Shown here in pieces: positions 18,641 to 29,744 of a DNA stretch of 64,000 nucleotides (positions are counted from its first letter, which is position 1; each line of letters begins with the position of its first letter). The position numbers and the translations under genes were made by a program. The notes under the pieces are model-generated. The model made no database searches and was not told the origin of the DNA. It saw nothing but the letters and a program-made list of their open reading frames with translations. The stretch is from Marinobacter sp. S6332 (lineage in GTDB: Bacteria > Pseudomonadota > Gammaproteobacteria > Pseudomonadales > Oleiphilaceae). Location: NCBI RefSeq assembly GCF_023016045.1, contig NZ_JALKAP010000005.1, forward strand, positions 62,001 to 126,000, read 5' to 3'.

Positions 18641-18793
18641 AGAGCGCGTTTCCAGGCTTAGGTGCATCTGCTTACTCAAAGAGTAAATCAAAACTGTGTT
18701 GTGGGCGACTGTCGAGATTTGCCGTTGTAGTCCGCAAACCCTTTTGTTAATATTCGCGCCGCTTTCAGGGAGTTTGTTCTGAAACGCCGTTAT

Positions 18794-18905
18794 GGTGGCT
18801 CCATTGGTGCCTCCGCAACATGAAACCGTGAACCCGGTCAGGCCCGGAAGGGAGCAGCCGCAGCGGTGGAATTGTGTGCCGGAGTGTCGCTGGTGGGGCC
18901 ACCCC
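18794..18905 (+). ncRNA. ffs: signal recognition particle RNA, small bacterial (4.5S) type
   Basis: About 112 bases, close to the E. coli 4.5S length. The universally conserved domain IV core GGTCAGGCCCGGAAGG followed by AGCAGCC (18837-18860) contains the GGAA tetraloop and the asymmetric internal loop that bind Ffh, and GTGTGCCGG closes the opposite strand. The 5' end GGTGGCTCC pairs with the 3' GGGGCCACC. A T-rich stretch (18924-18935) following the gene probably terminates transcription. No clear -10/-35 was found upstream. Confidence 0.95.
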
Positions 18906-19086
18906 CAGATATTAGCTCTAGTCCCTTCTTTTTTTAGTTTCCATCCTTTTTGTTTCAATCGCTAACCCCAGTGCTCGCTTATAATCTCGCTGTGTCGAAA
19001 CGTCAGCTAGACATTCCTGCATGAAATAGTTTTATTCAAGGGATATCATCGATACTTGAAACTGTTACCTGTTATGGAGAGTTGCG

Positions 19087-19266
19087 ATGCAACTAGCAAA
19101 GCAAGAGGCATTAGACACCATTGGCAAGCTGCCGGACGATGCAGACATGGATGAGATTATGTATCGGCTCTATGTGCTGGATAAGATCCGGAAGGGGCAA
19201 GAAGCTGTGCAGCAAGGCCAGACCGCCACCGGCGAGGAGCTGAAGAGGGAAATCGATTCATGGTGA
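19087..19266 (+). CDS. putative antitoxin of a ParE-type toxin-antitoxin pair
   Basis: 59 residues, starting MQLAKQEALDTIGKLPDD and ending ELKREIDSW. The ATG has GGAGAG about five bases ahead. It overlaps the following ParE/RelE-type toxin gene by seven bases, the usual arrangement for antitoxin-toxin translational coupling. The protein is small, highly charged and helical in character, like the partner-binding antitoxins of this class; no clear DNA-binding motif was recognised, and family assignment rests mainly on position. Confidence 0.7.
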   Translation: MQLAKQEALDTIGKLPDDADMDEIMYRLYVLDKIRKGQEAVQQGQTATGEELKREIDSW

Positions 19267-19556
19267 TCTGGTCACAACCGGCCATTGCAGATCTGCGCTC
19301 AATCCATGATTTTATCGCTCCCGACTCCCGCTTCTATGCTAAGAAGGTTGTACACGATATCCGTGAGAAGACCAGTGTTCTAGGTCAATTGCCCAAGACC
19401 GGTAAGAAAGTACCAGAACTCGATGATGACCACATCAGAGAGCTTTCCCTCTATTCTTACCGGATCATCTATGAAATTGCGGCTCGATCGGTTTTTGTAC
19501 TTGCCGTTGTGCATAAGCGGCGGGATTTGAAGGCAGAGGATATCCGAAAAATATAA
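19260..19556 (+). CDS. ParE/RelE-superfamily toxin
   Basis: 98 residues, typical size. The sequence VIWSQPAIADLRSIHDFIAPDSRFYAKK at the start and YRIIYEI...VFVLAVVHKRRDL at the end match the ParE branch of the RelE/ParE fold (conserved W-S-x-x-A-x-x-D-L at the N-terminus, Y-R-(I/V)-x-Y and H-x-R at the C-terminus). ParE toxins target DNA gyrase, RelE relatives cleave mRNA; which applies here is not decided by sequence. It overlaps its antitoxin gene. The 235 bases between it and dnaX hold nothing recognisable. Confidence 0.85.
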   Translation: MVIWSQPAIADLRSIHDFIAPDSRFYAKKVVHDIREKTSVLGQLPKTGKKVPELDDDHIRELSLYSYRIIYEIAARSVFVLAVVHKRRDLKAEDIRKI

Positions 19557-19791
19557 TCAGTGCGGTTTTCCCGCTGGCTCTCCATGATCGAATATGTCGG
19601 TATTGCTTAGTTAAGGGGCCGCTGCGATCGAATTCCACTAAAACTCCCAGTATGATATTGGCTCCCTTTGGCATGGTGGTCTCCGCGCGACCCAAAATTC
19701 GATCGGGTAGCTGACCTGTGTTTCATACTGCTTCTTACAGCTTTGCGTCCATGCTAAAGTTGCAGGCGTTTTTCTCAGCATTTGGCGGATC

Positions 19792-21657
19792 ATGAGCTAT
19801 CAGGTACTTGCCCGTAAATGGCGCCCTCGCACCTTTGAAGATATGGTGGGGCAGGAACACGTTCTTCAGGCGTTAATTCACGCATTGGAAAACCAGCGCC
19901 TGCATCACGCTTATCTGTTTACCGGCACCCGGGGCGTGGGTAAAACCACCATTGGGCGTTTGCTGGCCCGCTGTCTTAATTGTGAAACCGGTATTACGCC
20001 ACGGCCTTGCGGCACTTGCTCCAGTTGTGTGGAAATTCAGGAAGGCCGGTTCGTTGATCTGATTGAAATTGATGCTGCATCCCGCACTGGCGTGGATGAC
20101 ATGCGGGAGTTGACAGATAACGTTCAGTACGCGCCCAGCCGCGGCCGCTATAAGGTGTACCTCATCGACGAGGTGCACATGCTCACCAATCAGTCGTTCA
20201 ATGCATTTCTCAAGACCCTTGAGGAACCGCCAGAGCACGTGAAGTTTTTGCTGGCCACTACAGACCCCCAGAAGTTACCCGTAACGGTTCTATCACGCTG
20301 TTTGCAATTTAATCTCAAGCGTATGACGCCTGAGCATATTGCAGGGCACCTCACAAACGTTCTTACTGCTGAAAGTATTCCTTTTGAAGAGCCGGCGCTT
20401 TGGTTGCTGGCTCGCGCTGCCGACGGCAGTATGCGGGACGCCCTGAGCCTCACAGATCAAGCGATTGCGTTCGGTAACCAGAAGCTTTCTGCCAGCGATG
20501 TTAGCAGCATGCTGGGTACGATTGACCAGCGGGATATTGAGCGGATTGTAAATGCACTGGTGGAGCGAGACGGCCCGGCCTTGCTGGCGGAAATAAGCCG
20601 TATCTCGGATTTTGCGCCGGATTACAGCATTATACTCGCGGATCTTCTGTCGCTGTTTCATAGGGTCACCATGGAACAAGTGGTTCCGGGAAGTGCTGAT
20701 AATGCGCTTGGGGACGCTGCGCAAGTGCAGATGCTCGCCCGTAGCTTAAGTGCGGAAGATGCTCAATTGTTTTATCAAGCTGCTCTAATAGGCCGAAAGG
20801 ATTTAGCGATTACTCCCGATGCCCGTATGGGTTTCGAAATGACACTGCTCCGCATGCTTGCTTTTCGCCCCGGCTCTGATCGCCGCGCACCACCGGCTGT
20901 GAGTACTGCGGGTTCTGGAACCGAGGGAGAATCCCGCGACGAACCTGAGCCTGCGCCGACTGTAACAGAGCCATCTCAGGCTGTTAGTGCCTTACCGTCT
21001 GAAACAAAACCAGAGCTAAAGCCAGAGCCGAAGCCTGAACCAGAGCCAAAACCAGAGCCAAAACCAGAGCCAGAGCCTGAATTAGCCCAGAGTGAGCAGG
21101 CACCTGTTCAAGCTGAGCCGCAGGGCTACGCAGATGCACCAATAGATGATGCCTGGTTGGCCAGCCTTGATGCCCAAGCGGAGTCGCAGCCAGATTATTC
21201 CGAGCCCGAGCCCGAGCCCGAGCCCGAGTCCGAACCCGAGCCCGCTGTAGACGGAGAGTTTGTCTGGGAACGGGATTTTCGCAGTCTTGGCATTATCGGT
21301 ATGCCAGGTAATCTGGCCAGCCATGGTGCTATGTCTCGCGCCGAAGACACCATTACGCTGTTAATCGACGAAGGCCATGCCCGTTTGTTGAACGACAGGC
21401 ATGAAGAAAAAATTGTGGCTGCCTTGAGAAAACACTTTGGCGACGCCATTCAGTTAAAGATAGAGCAGGGCGACCCCGGCCCCAACACGCCAGCCGCTTA
21501 TGAAGAGCGCCAACGCAAAATACGCCAAAGCGCGGCGGAGGACTCAATTCGCAATGATCCATTCGTGCGATCTATTGTGGAACGGTTTGAGGCGCGGGTA
21601 GTCGAAGATAGTATTAAGCCGATAAGCGATCGTCCAACACAGACAAGCAGGAGATAA
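19792..21657 (+). CDS. dnaX: DNA polymerase III subunit gamma/tau
   Basis: 621 residues. It is the clamp-loader ATPase: MSYQVLARKWRPRTFEDMVGQEHV opens the protein, then Walker A GTRGVGKTT, a zinc-binding Cys cluster (CLNC...CGTCSSC), Walker B LIDEVHML and sensor 1 LLATTDP. Between about residues 400 and 485 lies a Glu-Pro/Lys-Pro-rich linker, followed by a C-terminal tau-like domain (about 490-621). No A-AAA-AAG slippery site like that of E. coli was seen near the end of the gamma part, so a separate gamma product is not indicated. It heads the dnaX-ybaB-recR run; the ybaB start is three bases past the stop. Confidence 0.97.
   Translation: MSYQVLARKWRPRTFEDMVGQEHVLQALIHALENQRLHHAYLFTGTRGVGKTTIGRLLARCLNCETGITPRPCGTCSSCVEIQEGRFVDLIEIDAASRTGVDDMRELTDNVQYAPSRGRYKVYLIDEVHMLTNQSFNAFLKTLEEPPEHVKFLLATTDPQKLPVTVLSRCLQFNLKRMTPEHIAGHLTNVLTAESIPFEEPALWLLARAADGSMRDALSLTDQAIAFGNQKLSASDVSSMLGTIDQRDIERIVNALVERDGPALLAEISRISDFAPDYSIILADLLSLFHRVTMEQVVPGSADNALGDAAQVQMLARSLSAEDAQLFYQAALIGRKDLAITPDARMGFEMTLLRMLAFRPGSDRRAPPAVSTAGSGTEGESRDEPEPAPTVTEPSQAVSALPSETKPELKPEPKPEPEPKPEPKPEPEPELAQSEQAPVQAEPQGYADAPIDDAWLASLDAQAESQPDYSEPEPEPEPESEPEPAVDGEFVWERDFRSLGIIGMPGNLASHGAMSRAEDTITLLIDEGHARLLNDRHEEKIVAALRKHFGDAIQLKIEQGDPGPNTPAAYEERQRKIRQSAAEDSIRNDPFVRSIVERFEARVVEDSIKPISDRPTQTSRR
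21201..21243 (+). repeat. hexanucleotide GAGCCC-type repeat in the dnaX linker
   Basis: Short tandem GAGCCC units with minor variants encode Glu-Pro dipeptides in the DnaX linker; a related GAGCCA-type run occurs at about 21008-21076. The linker is expected to be disordered and tolerant of length change. Confidence 0.6.
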
Positions 21658-21660
21658 AAG

Positions 21661-21984
21661 ATGCTGAACGATATGGGCGGGCTGATGAAAAAAGCCCAAA
21701 AAATGCAGGAAGAAATGCAGAAAGCTCAGGAAGAGGCAGCAAAAGCGGAAATTGTCGGCGAATCCGGCGCGGGCATGGTAAAAGTAACCATGAATGGCCG
21801 TCACGATGTTCGCAGGGTAGAGATTGATCCATCTTTGATGACAGAAGAAAAAGATGTTTTGGAAGACTTGCTGGCTGCGGCTGTTAACGATGCCGTGCGC
21901 AGGGTAGAGGCCAATCAGAAAGATGCAATGTCGGGCATGATGTCCGGTATGGGTATGCCACCCGGATTTAAGATGCCGTTTTAA
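21661..21984 (+). CDS. YbaB/EbfC-family nucleoid-associated protein
   Basis: 107 residues, full length. The helical N-terminus ([20 protein letters not shown]) and the core [21 protein letters not shown] are typical of YbaB/EbfC, a small dimeric DNA-binding protein. The Met-rich C-terminus ([12 protein letters not shown]) is also common in the family. GGAG sits in the dnaX stop region just upstream. The dnaX-ybaB-recR order is conserved in many bacteria. Confidence 0.93.
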   Translation: MLNDMGGLMKKAQKMQEEMQKAQEEAAKAEIVGESGAGMVKVTMNGRHDVRRVEIDPSLMTEEKDVLEDLLAAAVNDAVRRVEANQKDAMSGMMSGMGMPPGFKMPF

Positions 21985-22019
21985 AGTTTTTTCTTTAGCC
22001 TGTAGTTTGAGGATGTTTC

Positions 22020-22622
22020 ATGGCATTCAGCCCTCTGGTTGATGAACTCGTTGAATCCCTCCGGTGTTTGCCGGGTGTGGGCCAGAAGACTGCCCAGCGC
22101 ATGGCTTTTCACCTGCTTGAGCGGGCCCGTTCTGGTGGCACCCGGCTTTCGGATGCGTTGAGTAACGCCATGGAGGGGGTTCGCCGTTGCGAGAGCTGCC
22201 AGAACTTTTCCGATACCGAAGTGTGTGGCATTTGTGAGAACCCTGTTCGCAGTAACGGTACTCTCTGCGTGGTGGAGAGCCCCTCGGATTTGTTGGCCAT
22301 TGAGCAGGCTGGTGATTACAAAGGCAGTTATTTTGTTTTGATGGGGCACCTGTCACCTATTGATGGAGTTGGCCCCGATGAAATCGGTATCGAACGACTC
22401 TTGCGCCGGGTACGCTCAGAAGGTGTTACTGAACTTATTCTTGCGACCAACCCTACGGTGGAAGGCGAGGCGACAGCCCATTATATTTCTGACCGACTCG
22501 ACGGCTCCGAGATTCTCATCACGCGGCTTGCCCACGGTATACCAGTGGGTGGCGAGCTTGGTTACGTTGACGGCTTTACTCTCACTCATGCGTTCCGCGG
22601 CAGAAAACCCCTGCTTGATTGA
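22020..22622 (+). CDS. recR: recombination mediator protein RecR
   Basis: 200 residues. It works with RecF/RecO in loading RecA at gaps. Order: helix-hairpin-helix ([17 protein letters not shown]), C4 zinc finger ([16 protein letters not shown]), Toprim domain ([14 protein letters not shown]) and a C-terminal Walker-B-like region ([16 protein letters not shown]). GAGGA precedes the ATG by six bases. Confidence 0.97.
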   Translation: MAFSPLVDELVESLRCLPGVGQKTAQRMAFHLLERARSGGTRLSDALSNAMEGVRRCESCQNFSDTEVCGICENPVRSNGTLCVVESPSDLLAIEQAGDYKGSYFVLMGHLSPIDGVGPDEIGIERLLRRVRSEGVTELILATNPTVEGEATAHYISDRLDGSEILITRLAHGIPVGGELGYVDGFTLTHAFRGRKPLLD

Positions 22623-22665
22623 CTCCGCATCGGCGCCTAGACGGCGTTTTTAACTGGCTTTTTCT

Positions 22666-23814
22666 ATGACACTTCCTCTTACCGCTATTGATGTACCGCC
22701 GGCCCCTGAAACCATTGAGTGGATTACCCAGCCGGAAGAGCTAAACCAGTGGCTGGACAGCGCTCCGGGGTTCCCCCTTGTTCTTGACACAGAATTTGAG
22801 CGGGTAAATACCTTCTATCCCATAGCGGGGCTGGTTCAGCTCGGCCTCGGAAACAGTTTTTGCCTAGTGGACCCCGATGTGGCGGAACAGTCTTCCCGCT
22901 TTCGGGAGGTTCTTGCCGACCCGGCAGTAACGAAGCTGCTGTATGCCATGAGTGAAGACCTTGAGCTGTTTCGTGACTGGCTCAATATTAAACCGAAAGG
23001 TGTCGTGGATTTACAAATCGGTGCTGCTTTGGCTGGGGCCGGTTTTTCTGTAGGTTACGCCCGCCTTGTGGAGACGCTGTTCGGTGAGGTTTTGGATAAG
23101 TCTGTCACCCGCTCAGATTGGATATCCCGCCCTTTGAGTGATGCCCAGCAGCGCTACGCGATAGAAGATATACGCTTTCTTGAACCTATGCATCAGTGGG
23201 TTACTGCACACCTGAAAGAGCGAGGGCTTGAAGCGGCGCTTGCAGAAGAGTCCACCCGCTTTGCCGACGAACTCGCAGGGCAGGACGACCCGCACCATCA
23301 TTACCTTCGCCTGCGTGGCGGCTGGGCTTTAACCGCTCAACAGCAGCTTGTTCTCAAAAAGTTGGTGGTCTGGCGCGAGCTCGAAAGCAGAGAGCGTGAC
23401 CGCCCGCGGGGCAGGGTGTTGGCAGATCCTCTGCTTATTGCCATTGCAGATCGGCTACCGCAGTCCCTCAACGACCTATCTAATATTCAGGGTGTTCCGG
23501 GTGGCGTAGTTCGGCGTTATGGCGAAGCCTTGCTTAAGCTTGTTGCAGAGGGGCGTAACGCTGATACTTCTGGGCTAGAACGTATTGCGCCACCACTGAG
23601 TCGGGACCAGCAGGCATACTTTAAAAACTTGAAACGATTTTTTAGAAGTGCGGCAGAAGTTGCTGATATTCCTATAGAATTACTTGCCCCAAGAAAACGT
23701 TTGGAGAAAGTGGTACAAGACAAAAGCTTGGCTGACAGCCCGTTTTTCCATGGCTGGCGCACGAGAATTCTTGCGCCGGTAATGAACGATATCGAGGATT
23801 ACCTGCAATCATGA
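22666..23814 (+). CDS. rnd: ribonuclease D
   Basis: 382 residues. A 3'-5' exoribonuclease of the DEDD family involved in tRNA maturation. Exo motifs are visible: LVLDTEFERVNTF (DxE), YAMSEDLELF (motif II Asp) and RYAIEDIRFL (motif III region). HRDC-type helical domains follow (about 215-375). Its stop overlaps the ycgL start in an ATGA junction, giving a coupled rnd-ycgL-ycgN set also known from Pseudomonas. Confidence 0.95.
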   Translation: MTLPLTAIDVPPAPETIEWITQPEELNQWLDSAPGFPLVLDTEFERVNTFYPIAGLVQLGLGNSFCLVDPDVAEQSSRFREVLADPAVTKLLYAMSEDLELFRDWLNIKPKGVVDLQIGAALAGAGFSVGYARLVETLFGEVLDKSVTRSDWISRPLSDAQQRYAIEDIRFLEPMHQWVTAHLKERGLEAALAEESTRFADELAGQDDPHHHYLRLRGGWALTAQQQLVLKKLVVWRELESRERDRPRGRVLADPLLIAIADRLPQSLNDLSNIQGVPGGVVRRYGEALLKLVAEGRNADTSGLERIAPPLSRDQQAYFKNLKRFFRSAAEVADIPIELLAPRKRLEKVVQDKSLADSPFFHGWRTRILAPVMNDIEDYLQS

Positions 23815-24104
23815 AAGATCGGGAATTTGTGTCTGTTTTCCGAAGCAGCAAAAAAAGCGATACCTATATCTTTGTTCGTCGTGGACAGAAGTGGGAAGAG
23901 TTGCCTGAAAGCCTTAGAGGGATTTTTGGTAACCCGATTCACTCCATGGATCTGGTTATGACGCCGGAGCGCAAGCTTGCCAGAACAACCGGTGAGCAGG
24001 TGCTCAACGCGCTTGCTGAAAAAGATTTCTTTTTGCAGATGCCGGAAGAACAAGACTCTTATGTTGTCGATTTTCGTACCAAGCCGGGGCTGAGAAACTC
24101 ATGA
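23811..24104 (+). CDS. YcgL domain-containing protein
   Basis: 97 residues. The sequence VSVFRSSKKSDTYIFV near the start and DLVMTPERKLAR...VLNALAEKDFFLQMP correspond to the YcgL fold; biochemical role is not known. It overlaps both neighbours by four bases (ATGA), indicating translational coupling with rnd and ycgN. Confidence 0.92.
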   Translation: MKDREFVSVFRSSKKSDTYIFVRRGQKWEELPESLRGIFGNPIHSMDLVMTPERKLARTTGEQVLNALAEKDFFLQMPEEQDSYVVDFRTKPGLRNS

Positions 24105-24547
24105 TTGCGCAAATCCCATTCTGGCAGCGCAAGCGCCTGAGCGAGATGACGCAACAAGAGTGGGAGTCCCTGTGCGACGGTTGCGGGAAATGCTGCCTTA
24201 ACAAACTCGAAGATGAAGACACAGGCGAGGTTTACCATACTGACTTGGTTTGCCGTTTTATGGATGAAAACACCTGCCAGTGCACAGTGTATTCCGAGCG
24301 GCTTGAGAAAGTACCGGGCTGTACAGTGCTGACACCGGGTACGGTGAACGATTACCATTGGCTACCTCACACCTGCGCATACCGTACCCTGGCAGAGGGC
24401 CGGCCTCTTGCTGATTGGCATCCCCTGCGCAGCGGGAGCCCGAATTCGGTTCACGAGGCCGGTGTATCCATACGCCACAAAGTTATCCGTGAGGATAAAG
24501 TGGCGGAAGAAAGCTGGGAAGAACACATCATTCACTGGGTTCTGTAA
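24101..24547 (+). CDS. YcgN-family cysteine-cluster protein
   Basis: 148 residues. The Cys cluster CDGCGKCCLNK with later Cys residues (VCRF, CQC, GC) is that of the YkgJ/YcgN family, which probably binds metal; function uncertain. ATGA overlap with ycgL and a one-base overlap with the downstream membrane protein gene. Confidence 0.92.
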   Translation: MIAQIPFWQRKRLSEMTQQEWESLCDGCGKCCLNKLEDEDTGEVYHTDLVCRFMDENTCQCTVYSERLEKVPGCTVLTPGTVNDYHWLPHTCAYRTLAEGRPLADWHPLRSGSPNSVHEAGVSIRHKVIREDKVAEESWEEHIIHWVL

Positions 24548-24891
24548 TGATCGATACTGACGCACAAATTGCTTACGGCATCTTCTGGGCCGCTTACGCT
24601 ATCGCTTTCGTTGTGTTTTTTTACATGATGAAAAAGCTGTTCCGGTTTTTGCCGTTGTACGGCCTGCGCACCCTTCTGCTCGCCGCGTTAGTAGCCCTAT
24701 TGCTGACGCCTGTAGAATCCCCTGAACTGGCAGGCTGGTGGATACCCGCTTGGCTGTTCGGAGGCTATGAGCAGATTCTGGGTGACGCAGATAACGCTGG
24801 CAGAGCGTGGCTGAATCTTAGTATCGGGGGGCTTGTTATGCTCTTGGTCTGGATTCTAGACATGGTCCGTTACCGTTTGTCACGGCGCTGA
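24547..24891 (+). CDS. small membrane protein of unknown function
   Basis: 114 residues with three probable TM helices (about 9-29, 39-56 and 89-108). The start overlaps the ycgN stop by one base (TAATG) and a VWA-domain gene follows about 30 bases on. It is not recognised as a named family. Position suggests it links the ycgN group to the downstream VWA/MoxR genes or belongs to them. Confidence 0.75.
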   Translation: MIDTDAQIAYGIFWAAYAIAFVVFFYMMKKLFRFLPLYGLRTLLLAALVALLLTPVESPELAGWWIPAWLFGGYEQILGDADNAGRAWLNLSIGGLVMLLVWILDMVRYRLSRR

Positions 24892-24923
24892 GACAACCCA
24901 ATTCATTGAGTCTGAGAATAACA

Positions 24924-26963
<2,040 letters not shown>

Positions 26964-26981
26964 CCAACAGGAATCTTACAC

Positions 26982-27824
26982 ATGAAGTTTACCGGTACCG
27001 ATAAATACGTAGCCACCGATGACCTGCAAATGGCCGTAAATGCGGCTATCACGCTGCAACGACCACTGTTGATCAAAGGCGAGCCCGGCACCGGCAAAAC
27101 CTTGCTGGCCGAGGAAATGGCGAGTGCTCTTGGTATGCGCTTAATTCCCTGGCATATCAAATCCACCACCAAGGCACAGCAAGGATTGTACGAGTATGAT
27201 GCGGTATCTCGTTTGCGGGATTCCCAGTTGGGCGACGAGAAAGTCAAAGATATCAGCAACTACATTGTTAAGGGCAAGCTGTGGGAGGCTTTTGAAGCCG
27301 ATGAACAGGTGGTGCTGCTGATTGATGAAATCGACAAGGCCGACATCGAATTCCCCAACGATCTGCTGCTGGAGCTGGATCGCATGGAATTTTACGTTTA
27401 CGAAACCCAGCAGTTGGTGAAAGCGAAAAATCGGCCCATCATTGTCATCACTAGTAACAACGAAAAAGAGCTGCCGGACGCCTTCCTGCGCCGCTGTTTC
27501 TTCCACTACATCAGCTTCCCGGACCACGACACCATGAAGAGCATTGTGGATGTCCACTTCCCGGGTATTCAGCAGCAGGTAGTAAAGGATGCGCTGGAAG
27601 TGTTCTTCGACGTGCGCAAAGTGCCGGGCCTAAAGAAAAAACCTTCCACTTCTGAGCTGATTGACTGGTTAAAGCTGCTGATGGCAGACGAACTCACAGC
27701 AAAGATGCTTCAGGAAAAAGATACCAGTTCGGCGCTGCCGCCTTTGTACGGTGCTCTGGTAAAAAATGAGCAGGATGTCCACTTGCTGCAAAAACTGGCG
27801 TTTATGGCTCGCCGTCGCGGCTGA
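26982..27824 (+). CDS. MoxR-family AAA+ ATPase
   Basis: 280 residues. Walker A GEPGTGKTLLAEEMA (near residue 35), Walker B VVLLIDEIDKAD, sensor 1 IVITSNNEKELPDAFLRRC with an arginine finger: a standard MoxR AAA+ chaperone-type ATPase. It lies between two VWA-domain genes, the arrangement seen for RavA-ViaA and other MoxR-VWA systems. Its substrate is probably handled together with the CoxE-like VWA protein encoded 22 bases downstream. Confidence 0.93.
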   Translation: MKFTGTDKYVATDDLQMAVNAAITLQRPLLIKGEPGTGKTLLAEEMASALGMRLIPWHIKSTTKAQQGLYEYDAVSRLRDSQLGDEKVKDISNYIVKGKLWEAFEADEQVVLLIDEIDKADIEFPNDLLLELDRMEFYVYETQQLVKAKNRPIIVITSNNEKELPDAFLRRCFFHYISFPDHDTMKSIVDVHFPGIQQQVVKDALEVFFDVRKVPGLKKKPSTSELIDWLKLLMADELTAKMLQEKDTSSALPPLYGALVKNEQDVHLLQKLAFMARRRG

Positions 27825-27846
27825 AATTCGGCAAGAGTGCGGTTTT

Positions 27847-29025
27847 ATGTTGATTGATTTTTTTCTCGAAGTGCGACGGGCCAAGGTGCCTGCCAGCCTG
27901 CGCGAATTCCTCGATCTGTTGGAAGCGCTGCAACAGCGCCTAGCTTTTGCGGATATGGAGGAGTTCTATTATTTGGCGCGGGTGTGTCTGGTAAAAGACG
28001 AGCGCCACTTCGACAAGTTTGATCTGGCCTTCAAATCTTATTTTGAGGGTATAGAGCATCTGGATCAGATGCTGGAAGCTTTGATTCCCGATGAATGGCT
28101 TCGGGCAGAATTTGAGAAAAACCTGACAGAGGAAGAAAAAGCCAAGATCGATTCCCTGGGTGGCCTCGAAGAACTGATCGAAACCTTCAAAAAACGCATG
28201 GAAGAGCAGAAAGAGCGGCACGCGGGCGGAAACAAGTGGATAGGCACCGGCGGAACATCGCCGTTTGGTGCAGATGGCTACAACCCTGAAGGTTTCCGTA
28301 TCGGCCAGAAAAAAGGTCGCCACGGCCGTGCTGTCAAAGTGTGGGAGAAGCGCGAGTTCAAAGATCTGGACGACAGCGTAACTCTTGGCATTCGGAACAT
28401 TAAGGTTGCCCTGCGGCGGTTGCGTAAGTTTGCCCGTCAGGGCGCGGCCGACAAGTTGGATATGGATGACACTATTCGTTCAACAGCCCGAAATGCAGGT
28501 TACCTAGACCTAAAAATGGTGCCTGAGCGCCACAATGCGGTCAAAGTTCTGATCTTCTTTGATGTGGGTGGCTCTATGGACCCTCACGTGCGGGTCTGCG
28601 AAGAATTGTTCTCAGCTGCACGTACAGAGTTTAAGCACATGGAGTACTTCTACTTTCATAACTTTGTATATGAGAGTGTGTGGAAGAACAACATCCGTCG
28701 CATGAATGAAACAACCAGCACTTGGGATGTCCTCCACAAGTATTCGCCAGACTACAAAGTGATTTTCGTAGGCGACGCCACCATGGCGCCCTATGAAATT
28801 TCCCATGCGGGCGGGTCCATCGAACACTGGAACGAAGAAGCCGGCGCCACATGGTTTCAGCGTATCAGTGATCACTTCCGCAAGGTTGTTTGGATCAACC
28901 CGTTACCGGAAGGGTATTGGGGAACCGGCGGCTCCTTGGGCATGACCAGACAGTTGGTGAATGACCATATGTATCCGCTCACAGTGGAAGGTCTGGAATC
29001 GGCTATGAAACATCTGAGCAAATAG
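27847..29025 (+). CDS. CoxE-like VWA domain-containing protein
   Basis: 392 residues from the ATG at 27847 (MLIDFFLEVRRAKVPASLREF); the open frame extends back to 27766 inside the MoxR gene, but the family begins at MLIDFF. The C-terminal half is a VWA domain with MIDAS-like FFDVGGSMDPHVRVCEEL (Asp-x-Gly-x-Ser) and later FVGDATMAP. It is a soluble partner of MoxR ATPases as in CoxE/CoxD and related modules. The presence of both a membrane VWA and a cytoplasmic VWA around one MoxR is of note. Confidence 0.88.
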   Translation: MLIDFFLEVRRAKVPASLREFLDLLEALQQRLAFADMEEFYYLARVCLVKDERHFDKFDLAFKSYFEGIEHLDQMLEALIPDEWLRAEFEKNLTEEEKAKIDSLGGLEELIETFKKRMEEQKERHAGGNKWIGTGGTSPFGADGYNPEGFRIGQKKGRHGRAVKVWEKREFKDLDDSVTLGIRNIKVALRRLRKFARQGAADKLDMDDTIRSTARNAGYLDLKMVPERHNAVKVLIFFDVGGSMDPHVRVCEELFSAARTEFKHMEYFYFHNFVYESVWKNNIRRMNETTSTWDVLHKYSPDYKVIFVGDATMAPYEISHAGGSIEHWNEEAGATWFQRISDHFRKVVWINPLPEGYWGTGGSLGMTRQLVNDHMYPLTVEGLESAMKHLSK

Positions 29026-29031
29026 AAAAAC

Positions 29032-29087
29032 GCCGATGCTGCCCGGCATCGGCAAAGCCCGCCACATCAAACCCGAGCTTCGGGTTT
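29032..29087 (+). repeat. two consecutive hairpins after the CoxE-like gene
   Basis: GCCGATGC/GCATCGGC (29032-29053 region) and AAACCCGA/TCGGGTTT (29069-29076 and 29080-29087) are both 8-bp perfect stems with short loops. Only a TTT ends the second. They may act as a weak terminator or mRNA processing/stability element separating the MoxR-VWA part from the downstream TPR genes. Confidence 0.55.
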
Positions 29088-29177
29088 CCGATTTGGTGAT
29101 CTGGATACCGTTCTTGAGTGTTACCAAGTGTTACTCTTCCTGCCAGCTTGAAATAGAGACGGCAGGAGCAGGGGCTT

Positions 29178-29738
29178 ATGTTTGGCCTAGACAAAACACA
29201 AGTGTACCGGAGCGGCAAGCGAGTTAGATTCGTTTCAGAATTAGGCTTCGGCCTTATGGCTGCGCTATTAGTTGCTGCTGGTTCGGTTTTCGCATCCGCT
29301 CTTGACGACGAAATTGCCGCGTTAAAAACCGAAGTGTCCGCCCATTCGCGGGATGTATATGAGCTTGAGCAAAAAGTGCTTCACCCGGTTGATACGCGGC
29401 TGGCTGTTTTCCTAACGCTTGCCAGCCCGGATGGTCTGGATCTCGACTCGGTGGAGCTGTATGTTGACGGAACACCTGTCGCTGCCCACCATTACAGTCT
29501 CCGTGAAAGCGGTTCGCTAGAGCAGGGTGGCATCCAGCAGCTTTTCACAAGCAATCTGGCCAGTGGTTCTCACGAACTGAAAGCGATCATTACAGCCAGA
29601 GCCGCCAACGATCGCTTCGTGCGACGTGAGTCCTCCCATCGTTTTCAAAAACGTCCGGGCGCCCTTCGCTTGCAAATGGCCCTTGAAGCCAAGGCACCTG
29701 ATTTTGAACCCCGCGTTTCTTTTGTAGAGTGGAAGTAG
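29178..29738 (+). CDS. exported or membrane-anchored protein of unknown function
   Basis: 186 residues. A hydrophobic segment (about 25-40, MAALLVAAGSVFAS) with a basic N-terminal extension can be a signal peptide or anchor, followed by a short coiled coil (DDEIAALKTEVSAHSRDVYELEQKV) and a beta-rich domain (LYVDGTPVAAHHYSL...GSHELKAIITA) that resembles Ig-like or carbohydrate-binding folds without a firm match. AGGAG lies nine bases ahead of the ATG. The next gene begins seven bases past its stop, so it belongs to the TPR/AgmX operon. Confidence 0.7.
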   Translation: MFGLDKTQVYRSGKRVRFVSELGFGLMAALLVAAGSVFASALDDEIAALKTEVSAHSRDVYELEQKVLHPVDTRLAVFLTLASPDGLDLDSVELYVDGTPVAAHHYSLRESGSLEQGGIQQLFTSNLASGSHELKAIITARAANDRFVRRESSHRFQKRPGALRLQMALEAKAPDFEPRVSFVEWK

Positions 29739-29744
29739 CCAGTC

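Noticed and set aside
18641..18958. N-terminal extension of the mutarotase frame
   Set aside because: It runs antisense through the SRP RNA gene and has no resemblance to the mutarotase family; the ATG at 18640 (or 18667) is the real start.
19465..19695. Minus-strand small gene in the toxin-dnaX gap
   Set aside because: Mostly antisense to the toxin gene, no ribosome-binding site, no recognisable family; the gap appears empty.
19792..21657. Programmed frameshift in dnaX giving a gamma product
   Set aside because: No A-AAA-AAG slippery heptamer was seen near the end of the ATPase part; the A6 run at about 21415 lies too late, in the C-terminal domain.
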